A stretch of 64,000 nt of DNA from positions 62,001 to 126,000 of the forward strand of contig JAUMZY010000003.1 in the NCBI GenBank assembly GCA_030527885.1, written 5' to 3'. Of this stretch, positions 39,342-48,997 are shown piece by piece (within the stretch, counting starts at the first letter, position 1; each line of letters begins with the position of its first letter). Origin of the DNA: Corynebacterium sp. (lineage in GTDB: Bacteria; Actinomycetota; Actinomycetes; Mycobacteriales; Mycobacteriaceae). Below the pieces are notes generated by a model. That model was not told the origin of the DNA and made no database searches. It saw only the letters and a program-made list of their open reading frames with translations. A program made the position numbers and the translations under genes.

Positions 39342-40145
39342 TTAGAAGCGAGGAACTGCCGCCGCCAGCTCTGATTCCGGCAAGTCTGACTCGCGTAACT
39401 TGGCGTCTGGCAGCGCTGATTCCGGCGGTTCCGAGGCGGGTAATTCTGATGCGGGCATTGGTACATCCGGCATTGCCGCAAAAGCTTCCGCCATGTCAGC
39501 AGCACTCGCAGGCATCTCCGTGGGGGCTGCTGGACTCGTGGCGTTTGCTGCCGGTTTTACGGTGGTATCTGGTGCAGCATCCGCGGTGGTTGACCTATGC
39601 ACCATGCCAACACCTACCGCTGTCTCAGCACTCGCTGCTGTTGCCGTTGCCGTTGCTGCTTCTGCTGCCTGCACCGCCTCCGCAGCCCCCGCAGCCGCCA
39701 ATGCTTCCTGCTCCTGCTGCCGGAACCGATTCAAATCCGCACCACCAATATGATGCTCCACCGGCAGCGGATTCCGACAATAATTAATCACATAATTACG
39801 TAACTCAAAACCCACATACAACGCACGCAACACCACCTTCGTGCGCTTCTCACCCGCCTTATCATTCCACTCCTGCGTCACCAGGTAGCCCACACAAATA
39901 ACCGGCTTGCCCTTCGCCAACGACTCATTCACATTAACGGCAAGATTGCCCCACACCTCCACATCAATGTACAACTGATCCCGCTCCGCAAAATCCGCAT
40001 GCGCCGCACCGGACGTCGACTGCGAACTACGGACGCGCCGGGACGTGCCCAACCGAAACCGGGCGAGTTTCTTACCAGTACCAAATTCCCAGTACAAGGG
40101 GTCGGCGGTCAAGTGGCCAATGAGTGTAACAGTTTGCTGTTGCAT
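39342..40145 (-). CDS. ssb: Single-stranded DNA-binding protein with long acidic tail
   Basis: A 267-aa protein whose residues 1-125 form an SSB-type OB fold (MQQQTVTLIGHLTADPLYWE, DVEVWGNLAVNVNESLAKGK). The tail is very long and Ala/Glu/Pro-rich and ends AAAVPRF, which lacks the classical DDDIPF tip, so contact with the usual SSB partners may differ. This is probably the second, non-essential SSB (SsbB type) and not the replisome one, which normally lies with rpsF. GGAG lies 8 nt before ATG 40145; a longer open frame upstream is not needed. Confidence 0.82.
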   Translation of the reverse strand: MQQQTVTLIGHLTADPLYWEFGTGKKLARFRLGTSRRVRSSQSTSGAAHADFAERDQLYIDVEVWGNLAVNVNESLAKGKPVICVGYLVTQEWNDKAGEKRTKVVLRALYVGFELRNYVINYCRNPLPVEHHIGGADLNRFRQQEQEALAAAGAAEAVQAAEAATATATAASAETAVGVGMVHRSTTADAAPDTTVKPAANATSPAAPTEMPASAADMAEAFAAMPDVPMPASELPASEPPESALPDAKLRESDLPESELAAAVPRF

Positions 40146-40359
40146 GAGGGTTCTCCAATGCGATTGAGGGGATTGCCACCCACTGTGCCCCTCCCCTAAC
40201 CGCATTGTCGAGCTTTTCGCCAAACCCGTCGAGCCTGTGGATAATCATCCTGGGCGTTTCCGAAACATCCACAACTAAACTTTGCATCCAGCTGCATTTC
40301 TTAAGGTTACAGTGAGTTTTTTGCCTGCTTTTCGACAACTTCCGGAAGAAAAACCCACA

Positions 40360-42357
40360 TCAAGAATCGTGCCGATTCATAGCCGCCAACATTTGATTGT
40401 ACGCTTCCAAATCCGCATCATCAGTCTCCTCCGCATGCCGGTCGTATTGCTTCGCCTCCTTACGGTCCTCCTTCAACCACTGCATAAACAACGCCCCAAA
40501 CACCACCACCAGCGGGAACGAACCAGAAGCCCAAGCGATACCACCACCAACATCCTGGTCATGCAGCAAATCAATCTCCCACGGCAAATGCAACGACCGA
40601 TAAAAATCCTCCGCCAAAATCTGCGAAAGCTGCATCAAATAAACCCCGAAATAAAGATGCACTGGCATGGAAAACACCAACCATGCCAACCGCTGCATCA
40701 CGGTATTCTCTCGCGGCTTAGGATCAGCACCAATCATGTCCCAGTAATAGACATACCCCGACACCAAAAACACCCAGTTCATAATCAAATGACCAGCATG
40801 TTCCTTCACCATGAAGTCATACCATGGCGTGATGTACAACAAATAAAAGAACGTAAGAAACTGAATGGTATTCACCGCCGGATGAAACACAAACCGCAAA
40901 ACAGTACTATGCAATAACGCCTGCACCCACTCATGAACCCCCGGCTCCGCCGGATTCGGCGCAGTCACCGCCAACACCAACTTCAACGGCGCCCCCAACA
41001 CCAAAAACACAGGAATCACCATCGACAACATCATGTGCGCCACCATGTGCATCGAAAACATCGCCGGCATATACAACCCAATGCCAGAACTCATCGCCAC
41101 CGACAACGACACAGTTCCCAACAACCACCAAAACGTACAATGCCACGGCCACGTACCCCCCTGCTTCCGCAACCGATACAACCCATACAGATAAGCACCA
41201 GTCAACAACAACCCAAAAGCAGTAAACATAATATCGAGACGCCACACCGTCCACACAGACCACATGGTTGGCTCAACCGTGAGGTCATAACCCATGATCA
41301 ACGCCATCGGCGACAAATTCACAACCCGCGGCGGAGGCGGCGGCGTCCGCCCCAAAGAAATAGCCACCCCAATGGTCGCAGCCATCACCACAACCTCCAT
41401 CACCGCAACCCGCAAAAACGCCCGCTGGTCACCCCCAACAAGCTTCGGCAACGTCACCTTACGATGCCACAACCCGAACACAGCCAATGCGAACGTCAGT
41501 ACTGCTTTAGCAACAATAACCCGTCCATAATCCGATGTGAACAAATCTTCGAAACGCACCCGAATGGCAGCATTCACAACCCCCGACACCACCATCACCA
41601 ACATCGCCACAAACGCAACCGTCGAATAGCGACGCACCGCCACCACCATTCCCGGCCCCAACCTGCGACCATGCGCAACCAACGCCATCAAACCCCCAAC
41701 CCACAACATCATGAACAACACATGCCACAACAACGAATTAGTGCCATAATCATGATCCCCACCAGCAGCAGAATGCCCAGACAACCCCAACGGCGCCACC
41801 ACCAACACCGACCCCACCAACCACACCGGCTGCCACATCCACCCATGCGTAAACAACGCAGGAACCCCCACAAGTAGCGCAAAAGCAGCCGAAAGCAACC
41901 AGGCCTTAGCAGCAGCCACCTGACTCAACGCCACCGCCCAATTAGCCGGCTGAACCGCCGCAGAAAACGGCTGCCCCGACACGTCGGAAAGCACCAACGG
42001 CACCATCACAACCGCAATCAACGCAAAACACAACGCCGACACCGCACCCGTGCGCGCCGCAACCACACCATCAACCGTCAACCGAGCCCCCCACAAATCC
42101 CCTTGACGGGGGGAGGTGAGGAAACTCGCAAACAAAAACGACCCCACCGCCAACGCAGCCAACAACCACGCCCCAGCCCGCAACAATGGCAAACCTGCTG
42201 TAGTGATGGCGCCAGGGTCGGGAATCCCCAGCGCAGCCAGGGATTCACTCAAGAAACCCCAGGAAACTATCGCTCCCGTGACGCCAGCAACGAGGAAGAA
42301 TAAGAGATACAACGGCCAGGTTGGGCGCACTCCCCGACTGCTTTCTGTTTCAACCAT
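40360..42357 (-). CDS. ctiP: Copper import protein, CopD-CtaG fusion (CtiP-like)
   Basis: A 665-aa membrane protein with many transmembrane segments. The N-terminal half (about 1-360) is CopD-like, with HVLFMMLWVGGLMAL; the C-terminal half is CtaG/caa3-assembly-like (about 370-640), with SMHMVAHMMLSMVIPVFLVLGAP and MQRLAWLVFSMPVH. The His/Met-rich motifs would bind copper. In C. glutamicum the fused protein CtiP supplies copper for the cytochrome aa3 oxidase. The ATG at 42357 is preferred over the one at 42396 because it directly precedes the first membrane segment; ribosome-binding signals are weak for both. Confidence 0.85.
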   Translation of the reverse strand: MVETESSRGVRPTWPLYLLFFLVAGVTGAIVSWGFLSESLAALGIPDPGAITTAGLPLLRAGAWLLAALAVGSFLFASFLTSPRQGDLWGARLTVDGVVAARTGAVSALCFALIAVVMVPLVLSDVSGQPFSAAVQPANWAVALSQVAAAKAWLLSAAFALLVGVPALFTHGWMWQPVWLVGSVLVVAPLGLSGHSAAGGDHDYGTNSLLWHVLFMMLWVGGLMALVAHGRRLGPGMVVAVRRYSTVAFVAMLVMVVSGVVNAAIRVRFEDLFTSDYGRVIVAKAVLTFALAVFGLWHRKVTLPKLVGGDQRAFLRVAVMEVVVMAATIGVAISLGRTPPPPPRVVNLSPMALIMGYDLTVEPTMWSVWTVWRLDIMFTAFGLLLTGAYLYGLYRLRKQGGTWPWHCTFWWLLGTVSLSVAMSSGIGLYMPAMFSMHMVAHMMLSMVIPVFLVLGAPLKLVLAVTAPNPAEPGVHEWVQALLHSTVLRFVFHPAVNTIQFLTFFYLLYITPWYDFMVKEHAGHLIMNWVFLVSGYVYYWDMIGADPKPRENTVMQRLAWLVFSMPVHLYFGVYLMQLSQILAEDFYRSLHLPWEIDLLHDQDVGGGIAWASGSFPLVVVFGALFMQWLKEDRKEAKQYDRHAEETDDADLEAYNQMLAAMNRHDS

Positions 42358-42454
42358 GGGTTCCAGCCTAACCCCCGGTTGGGTAAATCTAATCATTGCG
42401 GCGTCAACAAAATTTCAGTACTGACCCAAAATTGCGCTAATCTGTTCTCGTTGC

Positions 42455-42528
42455 GCCTCCATAGCTCAGTGGATTAGAGCTGCCGGTTTCTACCCGGTAG
42501 GTCGCGGGTTCGAATCCTGCTGGGGGCA
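42455..42528 (+). tRNA. tRNA-Arg (UCU)
   Basis: A 74-nt cloverleaf: acceptor GCCTCCA/TGGGGGC (one T-G pair), anticodon stem GCCGG/CCGGT with loop TTTCTAC (anticodon TCT), T arm GGTTCGAATCC, discriminator A. CCA is not encoded. Confidence 0.95.
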
Positions 42529-42537
42529 CGTTTTCCC

Positions 42538-42570
42538 ATCACCCCGTTTTGCCTGGTCAAGCGGGGTGAT
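42538..42570 (+). terminator. Terminator after tRNA-Arg
   Basis: ATCACCCCG (42538-42546) pairs with CGGGGTGAT (42562-42570), followed by TTTATGCTTTT. The repeated 11-mer follows at 42576. Confidence 0.9.
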
Positions 42571-42759
42571 TTTATGCTTTTCGACGTCCCCAGCACCGTC
42601 AGGAACATCTGACAGCTTATGTGATTTTGTACTCACTTTCGAAGAATCTTCACCGTGTCTGGCACAAATTCTATCGAATAGATATTCCATATTATAACAA
42701 ACATGTCAACCGCATTTTTTAGGCTATAACCCAATGCCCCATCGAAATAAGGAATGCCC

Positions 42760-43017
42760 ATGCGTCACCTAGCTGTATTAATTATTGCACTCGGTGGCTT
42801 CGGTACATACCTGATCTGCTACATGTCGAAGGAAGATCATGCCGCCTGCCACTACATCACCATTGTCATCATGAGCGGGCTCACCCTCTTCAACCTCATA
42901 CTGCTGATCATCAATTGGCGCACACACCATAAACTCATGAAAGACATAGACCACCAGCGACGACTGCGCTACCACCAAAACGCACCGAAGCTACCCGAAG
43001 AGATTTACAACGGATAA
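42760..43017 (+). CDS. Small two-helix membrane protein
   Basis: An 85-aa protein with two membrane segments (about residues 3-20 and 33-53) and a basic, cytoplasmic-looking C terminus. The ATG at 42760 is chosen because AAGGA at 42749-42753 lies at proper distance; the ATG at 42754 is too close. I do not recognise the family. It is followed 13 bp later by the DUF6968-like remnant. Confidence 0.62.
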   Translation: MRHLAVLIIALGGFGTYLICYMSKEDHAACHYITIVIMSGLTLFNLILLIINWRTHHKLMKDIDHQRRLRYHQNAPKLPEEIYNG

Positions 43018-43030
43018 CCGAAAGACACAC

Positions 43031-43308
43031 ATGCCCATCATCGACAACCCCATAGCCACTCACACACTCACCACAAAAACCGGCGAGCCCGTCGAAATCC
43101 TCGTGGCCGCACCAACCCCAAAAGGCGACGACTGGGTAACCCGCTGGTCCATCACTGGCCTCACTGATAAGCCCATCACATCACCATGGAAACCTGCGGA
43201 ATAGATTCCCTCCAATCGCTAACACTCGCAATCGCGGCAATAGGTGATCGCGTAGCAGCCGAAGGCCAGGAACTCACGTTCTTGGGGCAGGCGGAATTGT
43301 ATTTGTAG
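43031..43308 (+). pseudogene. DUF6968-like small protein, frameshifted
   Basis: From ATG 43031 the frame reads MPIIDNPIATHTLTTKTGEP and on through VTRWSITGL, stopping at 43204. One base seems lost near 43190 (ACATCACCATGG); in the next frame the sequence continues METCGIDSLQSLTLAIAAIG and LTFLGQAELYL to a stop at 43306-43308. The joined 92-residue product resembles the DUF6968 pattern (GIDSLQAL-type helix, then a closing strand LTFLG). The family name is from memory of the pattern and is the weaker part; the split frame is directly visible. Confidence 0.55.
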
Positions 43309-44032
43309 GTGGGGTTGGTTGTTCTGCGGTGGTCAGCATAGAGCCTGCGGCCACCAGCTGCCACTTGTACGGAGCTACCAATGTAACAGCTGCAATGATT
43401 AACGTTTGCACTGCTTGAATACCCAATAGTTCTGCAACGTTAAATTGAGCATTGTGTCTACAGCTTGGGAGACCATCCAGGGCGGCAAAAGAACGTACTC
43501 GTAATCAAAAACGGCTGCCGCAGTAAAACACGCCAGGTAGGAAAGTACCACTCGGATTTCTCGGCAGCCGTACGGTTCCCGACGAAGGTGAAATAACTAT
43601 TTAAATAGTACGCAACCATGCTACCTATAATGGAAGTGCCTTTCCAAGGGGAAGCATGTGCTGGGTTTGCATGAAGTATTTATGCCACATCTCACCGGAG
43701 TTCTGTGGGCACCCAGACACCACCAAGATATGAAAGCATTAAACGAAATCTATTATAAATGATCAGACGTGTAGTGGAATTGATACGAATCGGTTACACA
43801 GTTAAGCCAAGAAGCGTAAGTAAGGTACTTTAGGTAACTTTGGTAAATAAGGCATATTTGCAGCACACTTCGCAAATTTTTCTTGCGCCAAATTTGATTC
43901 TCCTTATTTAAAATTCCCCCTCACGTAACTCTAATAACATTCTTGCACAGTTTTTTACCCCCTTTAATACCCCTAGTTCAGTTTTTTCCCAATAAACCTT
44001 GTGCTCTAACAAATTTTCTTTTACTATTGCTT
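43309..44032. other. Degenerate AT-rich region upstream of the CRISPR locus
   Basis: About 720 bp without an intact gene. On the minus strand 43380-43600 contains hydrophobic readable stretches in two frames (YLACFTAAAVFDYEYVLLPP and LIIAAVTLVAPYKW), which look like the remains of a membrane protein. ACGGCTGCCG (43511-43520) and CGGCAGCCGT (43562-43571) form an inverted repeat. The part 43740-44030 is AT-rich and should contain the tracrRNA promoter, for which TACTAT at 44022 could be the -10. Confidence 0.45.
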
Positions 44033-44119
44033 GCAGAGCTAAAACTCAGTAAACATCGGCTTTGTTTCCGATTGTTGAATTCTCCAAGCCGGTGACGAAA
44101 GTTGCCGGCTTCTTTTTTT
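44033..44119 (+). ncRNA. tracrRNA of the type II-C system
   Basis: The anti-repeat AGAGCTAAAACTCAGT (44035-44050) matches the CRISPR repeat strand AGAGCTAAAACCCAGC in 14 of 16 positions and so would pair with the crRNA repeat. It is followed by a hairpin ATCGG/CCGAT (44055-44072) and then by the strong stem AAGCCGG/CCGGCTT (44086-44111) with seven Ts, a terminator. The order duplex, hairpin, terminator hairpin is that of known tracrRNAs and resembles the C. diphtheriae one. It ends about 30 bp before the cas9 start, so cas9 needs either readthrough or its own promoter. Confidence 0.85.
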
Positions 44120-44148
44120 ACCGCATCCCCATGCGAAAGGACACTACC

Positions 44149-47100
44149 TTGGCTAATACAGCTTATAAAGTCGGGATCGACGTAGGATCATATTCCATCG
44201 GGATGGCGGCAATAGCCATCGACGACGATGAAACCCCACCGAAATCCTCAGCGCTATCTCCCTCATCCATGATTCAGGTGTTGACCCAGATCAAGTCAAA
44301 TCTGCCACCACCCGCCTGGCTTCTTCCGGAATTGCCAGAAGAACCCGCCGCTTATACCGGCGCAAGCGGCGGCGTCTCATTGCCTTGGACAAATTCATTG
44401 CTGAACAGGGTTGGTTAACAAAAGATTTTGAGGAATATCAAGATCCATTCTATCCCTGGCGAGTACGTGCAGAACTAGCTTCTCAAAAGATCACCGATCC
44501 TGTGGAGTTAGGTGAAAAGCTTTCAATTAGCTTGCGGCATATTGCGCGGCATCGGGGCTGGCGTAATCCTTATAGCAAAGTTAATATGCTCTATGTTCCG
44601 GTGGAACCATCATCTGCATTTGTCACCATCCAAGAGGATTACGCGAAAGCTCTAGGGGTTAGTTTCCCCGAAGGCATTACTGTTGGACAGCTAGTTGCGA
44701 GCGCAAACCTGGGTAAACAACGCCTCCGAGGTGAAAATGGCATGTTCACAGCCGCACGCTTCCAACAAAGCGATTACGCCAATGAGATTCACGCCATCGC
44801 CAAGACACAAGAACTCCCCTACGAATTGGTCAAACAAATCATTGACCAGGTCTTCGCTGCAGAATCACCCAAAGGTTCAGCTGCTGGGCGAGTAGGCAAA
44901 GATCCACTCCAACCCACAAAAAATCGAGCCCTAAAGGCATCAAATTCCTTCCAGCTATACCGCATCGCAGCCCTCCTGGGGAACCTGCGTATCCGCGTCG
45001 GCAAAGAAAAACAACGCCTCAGCATCGACCAAATCAATCTCCTTTTCGACCACCTGCGCAAGTTACCAGCCAAGGAAGACCCCTCATGGCTAAAAATTGC
45101 GGAGTTGCTCGGCATTGACCGGGGTAATTTGCTCGGCACCGCCACAATCACTGACGACGGCGAACGTGCCGGTGCTAAACCCCCAGTTCACGACACCAAC
45201 CGACAAATGGAAAGCAGCAAAATCAAACCACTAGTTGCCTGGTGGAAAGCCGCTAACGCGGACGAACAGGCAATCATGGTCAAAGCCATGTCCAATGGTG
45301 AAGTGGATGATTTTGATTCTGAGGCGGGCGCCAAAGTACAGGAATTCTTCGTCACACTTTCTGACGACGACCAGGCCAAACTGGATACTTTCCATCTGCC
45401 CATCGGCCGCGCCGCCTATAGCGAAGACACACTCGATCGGCTAACTAATCGCATGACCCATGACGGCATGGATCTGTATGAGGCACGAAAAGCAGAATTT
45501 GGTATCGCCAACGATTGGACGCCACCGGCTCCAGCCATTGGGGAGCCAGTGGGCAACCCAGCAGTTGACCGAGTACTTAAAGCTGTGGCCCGATGGTTAG
45601 AAGCTGCCGAAAGCCAGTGGGGAACCCCAACCACTGTCAACATTGAGCACGTTCGTGAGGCTTTCATCAGTGAATCCAGCGCCCGTGAATTAGACCGCGA
45701 TAATCAACGTCGCCACAAGCGCAACCTGGAATTAATGGCTGACATGCAAAAGCGGCTAGGCATTGAAGGTAAGCCACGACGTGCTGATATTTGGCGCCAT
45801 CAATCAATCCAACGCCAAAATTGCCAATGCGCTTACTGTGGCGCCACCATTGATTTCAAAAATTGCGAAATGGACCATATTGTTCCGCGCGCGGGTCAAG
45901 GCTCCACCAATACCCGAGACAACCTTGTTGCTGTATGCCGACAATGCAATAGCGAGAAAACCAATATTCCTTTTGCAGTGTGGGCAGAGAAAAGCACCCG
46001 ACCAGGGGTCTCAGTCAAAGAAGCAGTTGAACGCATCCGCCACTGGGTTACCGACCCCGGCCTCACAGCTAAGCAATTTGGCGCCTTCCGTAAAAGCGTG
46101 TGCGACCGGTTCACTCGGAAATCTATTGATGAAGAAATTGACGCACGATCTCTGGAATCAGTCGCATGGATGGCGAACGAACTGCGCTCCCGGATCAGCC
46201 AGAAATTTAAAGACAATGATGCCCGCGTCCGAGTGTACAAAGGTGCCCTGACTGCAGAAGCACGCGCTGCTTCAGGCATTTCCGGCAAACTTGAGTTCAT
46301 TGATGGGACTGGCAAATCCCGCCTCGACCGCCGTCACCATGCCGTGGACGCCGCGGTAGTAGCTTTGATGTCTGCTTATGTTTCAGAAACGCTAGCTCAG
46401 CGATCCAACTTGAAATTTGATCAAGAGTTGCGCCGCCAAGCACCCCAATGGAAAGAATTTACTGGATCTGACACCGACCATCAGGTTGAGTGGCATAAAT
46501 TGGTCAAACGCATGCAAGCGCTATCAAGCCTATTGAGTGATTCCTTAGCACAAGATCGCATCGTAGTCATGCATAACCTACGCCTTCGACTGGGCAATGG
46601 TTCCGCACATGAAGACACCATCAAACCACTCAAGAAAATCAAAGTGGGCGATGCCATCTCTGTCGCTGACATTGATCGAGCATCTAGTGAAGCACTCTGG
46701 TGCGCACTCACCCGTGACCCCGACTTTGATCCTAAGAAAGGCCTACCGGAGAACCCAGACCGCAAGATTCGAGTACACGGAACGCATCTTGCTGCTACTG
46801 ATGACATCACGGTTTTCCCGATCCCAACCGCAGCAATCACCGTGCGGCATGGCTACGCCAAACTAGGTGGTAGCTATCATCATGTACGGATATATCGTGT
46901 TCCTGATGGGAAAAACTACAGCTACCTTCCTATGAAGGTCTATACCGTGGATCTGCTCAAACACCGTGATAAGGATCTGTTTGCGGTAGAACTGCATCCA
47001 CAAAGTATTACGATTCGTCAGTGCGTAAAAAAATTACGGGCTGCACTCACAAATGGCACCGCAGAATATCTGGGTTGGATTGTTCGCGATGATGAATTAT

Positions 47101-47414
47101 TAATCCGTACCTCAGCATTTGATACTGGTGGCATCACACAATTACAAGAACGATACGGCAATGTTAACCGATGGCGTTTTGTTGGATTTAACTCAGATAT
47201 GGAATTACTGTTACGTCCACTTCAATTAAGTGAAGAGGGCATGGAAGCCAATGTCCACAAGGGTATTCATGAAATTCTCAAAGGACGCGGCTGGCGCATC
47301 AATATCAACAAGCTATTCAGCAATGGCAACGTAACTATTATCCGAAGGGATGCTCTGGGTCGTCCTCGACTACGCAGCGCAGCCCACCTACCAATATGTT
47401 GGGAAGTGAAATAA
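44149..47414 (+). pseudogene. cas9: Cas9 nuclease (type II-C), one-base frameshift near the 5' end
   Basis: Full length would be about 1,088 aa, close to the 1,084 aa of C. diphtheriae Cas9. The TTG at 44149 (AAAGGA 7 nt upstream) opens (M)ANTAYKVGIDVGSYSIGMAA with the RuvC-I Asp. At GAAA 44241-44244 a base appears missing: the next frame gives ILSAISLIHDSGVDPDQ, then the Arg-rich bridge helix GIARRTRRLYRRKRRRL and on without interruption. RuvC-II (IEHVREAF), HNH (MDHIVPRAGQGSTN and two CxxC pairs, near residue 574) and RuvC-III (RRHHAVDAA, near 729) are intact, as is the C-terminal PAM-interacting part. As read, the protein stops after about 90 residues; a restart at ATG 44385 would lack RuvC-I and the bridge helix. 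Confidence 0.85.
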
Positions 47415-47417
47415 AAA

Positions 47418-48341
47418 ATGAATGATAGCGGGTGGCAAGTCCTCGACTTCACCGATTTCAAAGGATCGCTGAAGTACAAACGTGGAAAAATCCATGTGAC
47501 CAAATACGAGGACAAAACAGAAACTGAAGTGCCACTCGCTAACATTGCCGTTGTGCTCATCGGCGATGCAGTTAGCATCAGTGGTGCATTGTTATCCAAA
47601 TTCTCTGAACATGACATTGCGCTAATGGTTTGTGACTGGCGCAAAGTTCCAGTAGCTGGCGCACTGCCATGGAGTGATCACACCCGAATAGGCGCACGCC
47701 AACAAGCACAAGCGGCACTATCTTTGCCTAAACGTAAAAATGCTTGGGCCCGAATCATCCGTGCCAAAGTCCTAGGACAAGCCAATACGCTAGTGTCCTT
47801 CTCTCTGCTCACGAAAGCAAAATCGCTTCGTAACATCGCCAAAGCAGTACGCTCTGGTGATCCTGACAATAAAGAAGCATTGGCTGCCCGCATGTACTGG
47901 TCAGCACTAGCTAGCACCACCAATTTTTCCCGCAACCCTGGCGGCGGCATCGAAGGTTGGAATTCAGCACTCGACTACGCCTACACAGTCCTACGTGGTC
48001 ATGGAATCCGTGCTACTGCCTCCGCCGGCTTAAGTGGTACCCTAGGAGTCTTCCACCACGGTCGCGGCAACCCATTCGCACTTGTCGACGACCTAATAGA
48101 ACCATTCCGACCGGCAATCGACGAATTTGTGTTCCACAACATTCAGCCAGAAGCCGAACTAACACCAGATATACGCCGGCAATTGGTATCTTGCTGCAAC
48201 CGCACCTTCTCACCAGATGGACGAACAATCCCCACGGTTTTCATGGCATTCGCCCAAAACTTTGGCATGTACATAGAAGGTAATGTCGACACACTAGATA
48301 CCCCCATTTGGGAGGGACCCATCCATGCCGAAGAAGGGTGA
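47418..48341 (+). CDS. cas1: CRISPR integrase Cas1
   Basis: A 307-aa type II Cas1, the metal-dependent integrase that inserts new spacers together with Cas2. The active-site region has Glu in EGWNSALDYAYTVL (the helix typical of type II Cas1), His in LGVFHHGRGNPFALVDDL and the following Asp/Glu. It starts 3 nt after the cas9 stop and overlaps cas2 by 17 bp. It is intact, in contrast to cas9. Confidence 0.95.
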   Translation: MNDSGWQVLDFTDFKGSLKYKRGKIHVTKYEDKTETEVPLANIAVVLIGDAVSISGALLSKFSEHDIALMVCDWRKVPVAGALPWSDHTRIGARQQAQAALSLPKRKNAWARIIRAKVLGQANTLVSFSLLTKAKSLRNIAKAVRSGDPDNKEALAARMYWSALASTTNFSRNPGGGIEGWNSALDYAYTVLRGHGIRATASAGLSGTLGVFHHGRGNPFALVDDLIEPFRPAIDEFVFHNIQPEAELTPDIRRQLVSCCNRTFSPDGRTIPTVFMAFAQNFGMYIEGNVDTLDTPIWEGPIHAEEG

Positions 48342-48654
48342 GGACGCCGTGTGGTGCGTAGTAATGTTCGATTTACCAGTTGGCACAAAGAGGCAACGAA
48401 CCGAAGCCACTCGTTTTCGCAATCAACTGCTTGACCTTGGTTTTGGTCGAGCGCAGTTCAGCGTTTACGTGCAATATCTTCCGCTAGCAGCACGTTTACA
48501 CACCCTGGCTAAAAATATTAAAAGCGAATTACCTAACGGTGGTGACGTGCGGATTCTATCTGTAACAGACAACCAATGGGCCAAAACCATCAGATATTCT
48601 AACTCCGCCGAGACAAAGGCCGAGGAAACTCCAAGCCAGTTGATGATTTTTTAA
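48325..48654 (+). CDS. cas2: CRISPR-associated protein Cas2
   Basis: A 109-aa ferredoxin-fold Cas2 with the conserved strand VVMFDLPVGTKRQR and LGFGRAQFSVYVQYL. It forms the central dimer of the Cas1-Cas2 spacer-integration complex. Its ATG lies inside the end of cas1, with GGGAGGGA upstream, so translation is coupled. No csn2 or cas4 follows, which defines subtype II-C. Confidence 0.95.
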   Translation: MPKKGEDAVWCVVMFDLPVGTKRQRTEATRFRNQLLDLGFGRAQFSVYVQYLPLAARLHTLAKNIKSELPNGGDVRILSVTDNQWAKTIRYSNSAETKAEETPSQLMIF

Positions 48655-48686
48655 ATAAAAAACTCTCTGGTAAACCCAGCTCAGAG
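48654..48686 (-). terminator. Terminator made from repeat pieces at the array end
   Basis: On the minus strand CTCTG-(12 nt)-CAGAG is followed by AGTTTTTTATTT. The loop and right arm read GCTGGGTTT then ACCAGAGAG, which are the two ends of the CRISPR repeat taken from opposite strands. It would end a leftward array transcript 20 bp past the last repeat, just before the cas2 stop. Confidence 0.55.
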
Positions 48687-48705
48687 GCTATTTTTCGACC
48701 TATGA

Positions 48706-48997
48706 GGAGTTTACCAGAGAGCTGTAGAGCTAAAACCCAGCTATGCACCGAATGACGGGGTACCAACGTGGAGTTTACCAGAGAGCTGTAGAGCTAAAAC
48801 CCAGCTCATTGATCGAGCTAAAGCCGTGCGTGAGGAGTTTACCAGAGAGCTGTAGAGCTAAAACCCAGCGCGTGATGCGCGTTGAATTTGAGCTGAGGGA
48901 GTTTACCAGAGAGCTGTAGAGCTAAAACCCAGCACCGCTTCCCCGCCTGGTGTAGCCGATAGGAGTTTACCAGAGAGCTGTAGAGCTAAAACCCAGC
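48706..48997. CRISPR. CRISPR array, five 36-bp repeats and four 28-bp spacers
   Basis: Repeats start at 48706, 48770, 48834, 48898 and 48962 and are identical over 36 bp, beginning GGAGTTTACCAGAGAGCTGT on the plus strand. Each spacer is exactly 28 bp. Comparison with the tracrRNA and with the C. diphtheriae repeat (which opens ACTGGGGTTC) indicates that the functional crRNA is read from the minus strand, opening GCTGGGTTTTAGCTC after each spacer, opposite to the cas genes. Repeats that show no decay suggest recent activity or a young array. No spacer matched anything I noticed in this window. Confidence 0.97.

Noticed and set aside
40933..41877. 314-codon plus-strand frame
   Set aside because: Antisense to ctiP, with a His/Arg/Pro/Gln-rich composition caused by GC-rich third positions of the true gene.
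44241..44250. Programmed frameshifting in cas9
   Set aside because: The run is only three As with no heptameric slippery site and no stem just downstream; mutation or sequencing error is simpler.
48742..48961. Self-targeting spacers
   Set aside because: No spacer showed a match to the window that I could see by eye; a proper search of the whole genome and phage sets is still needed.
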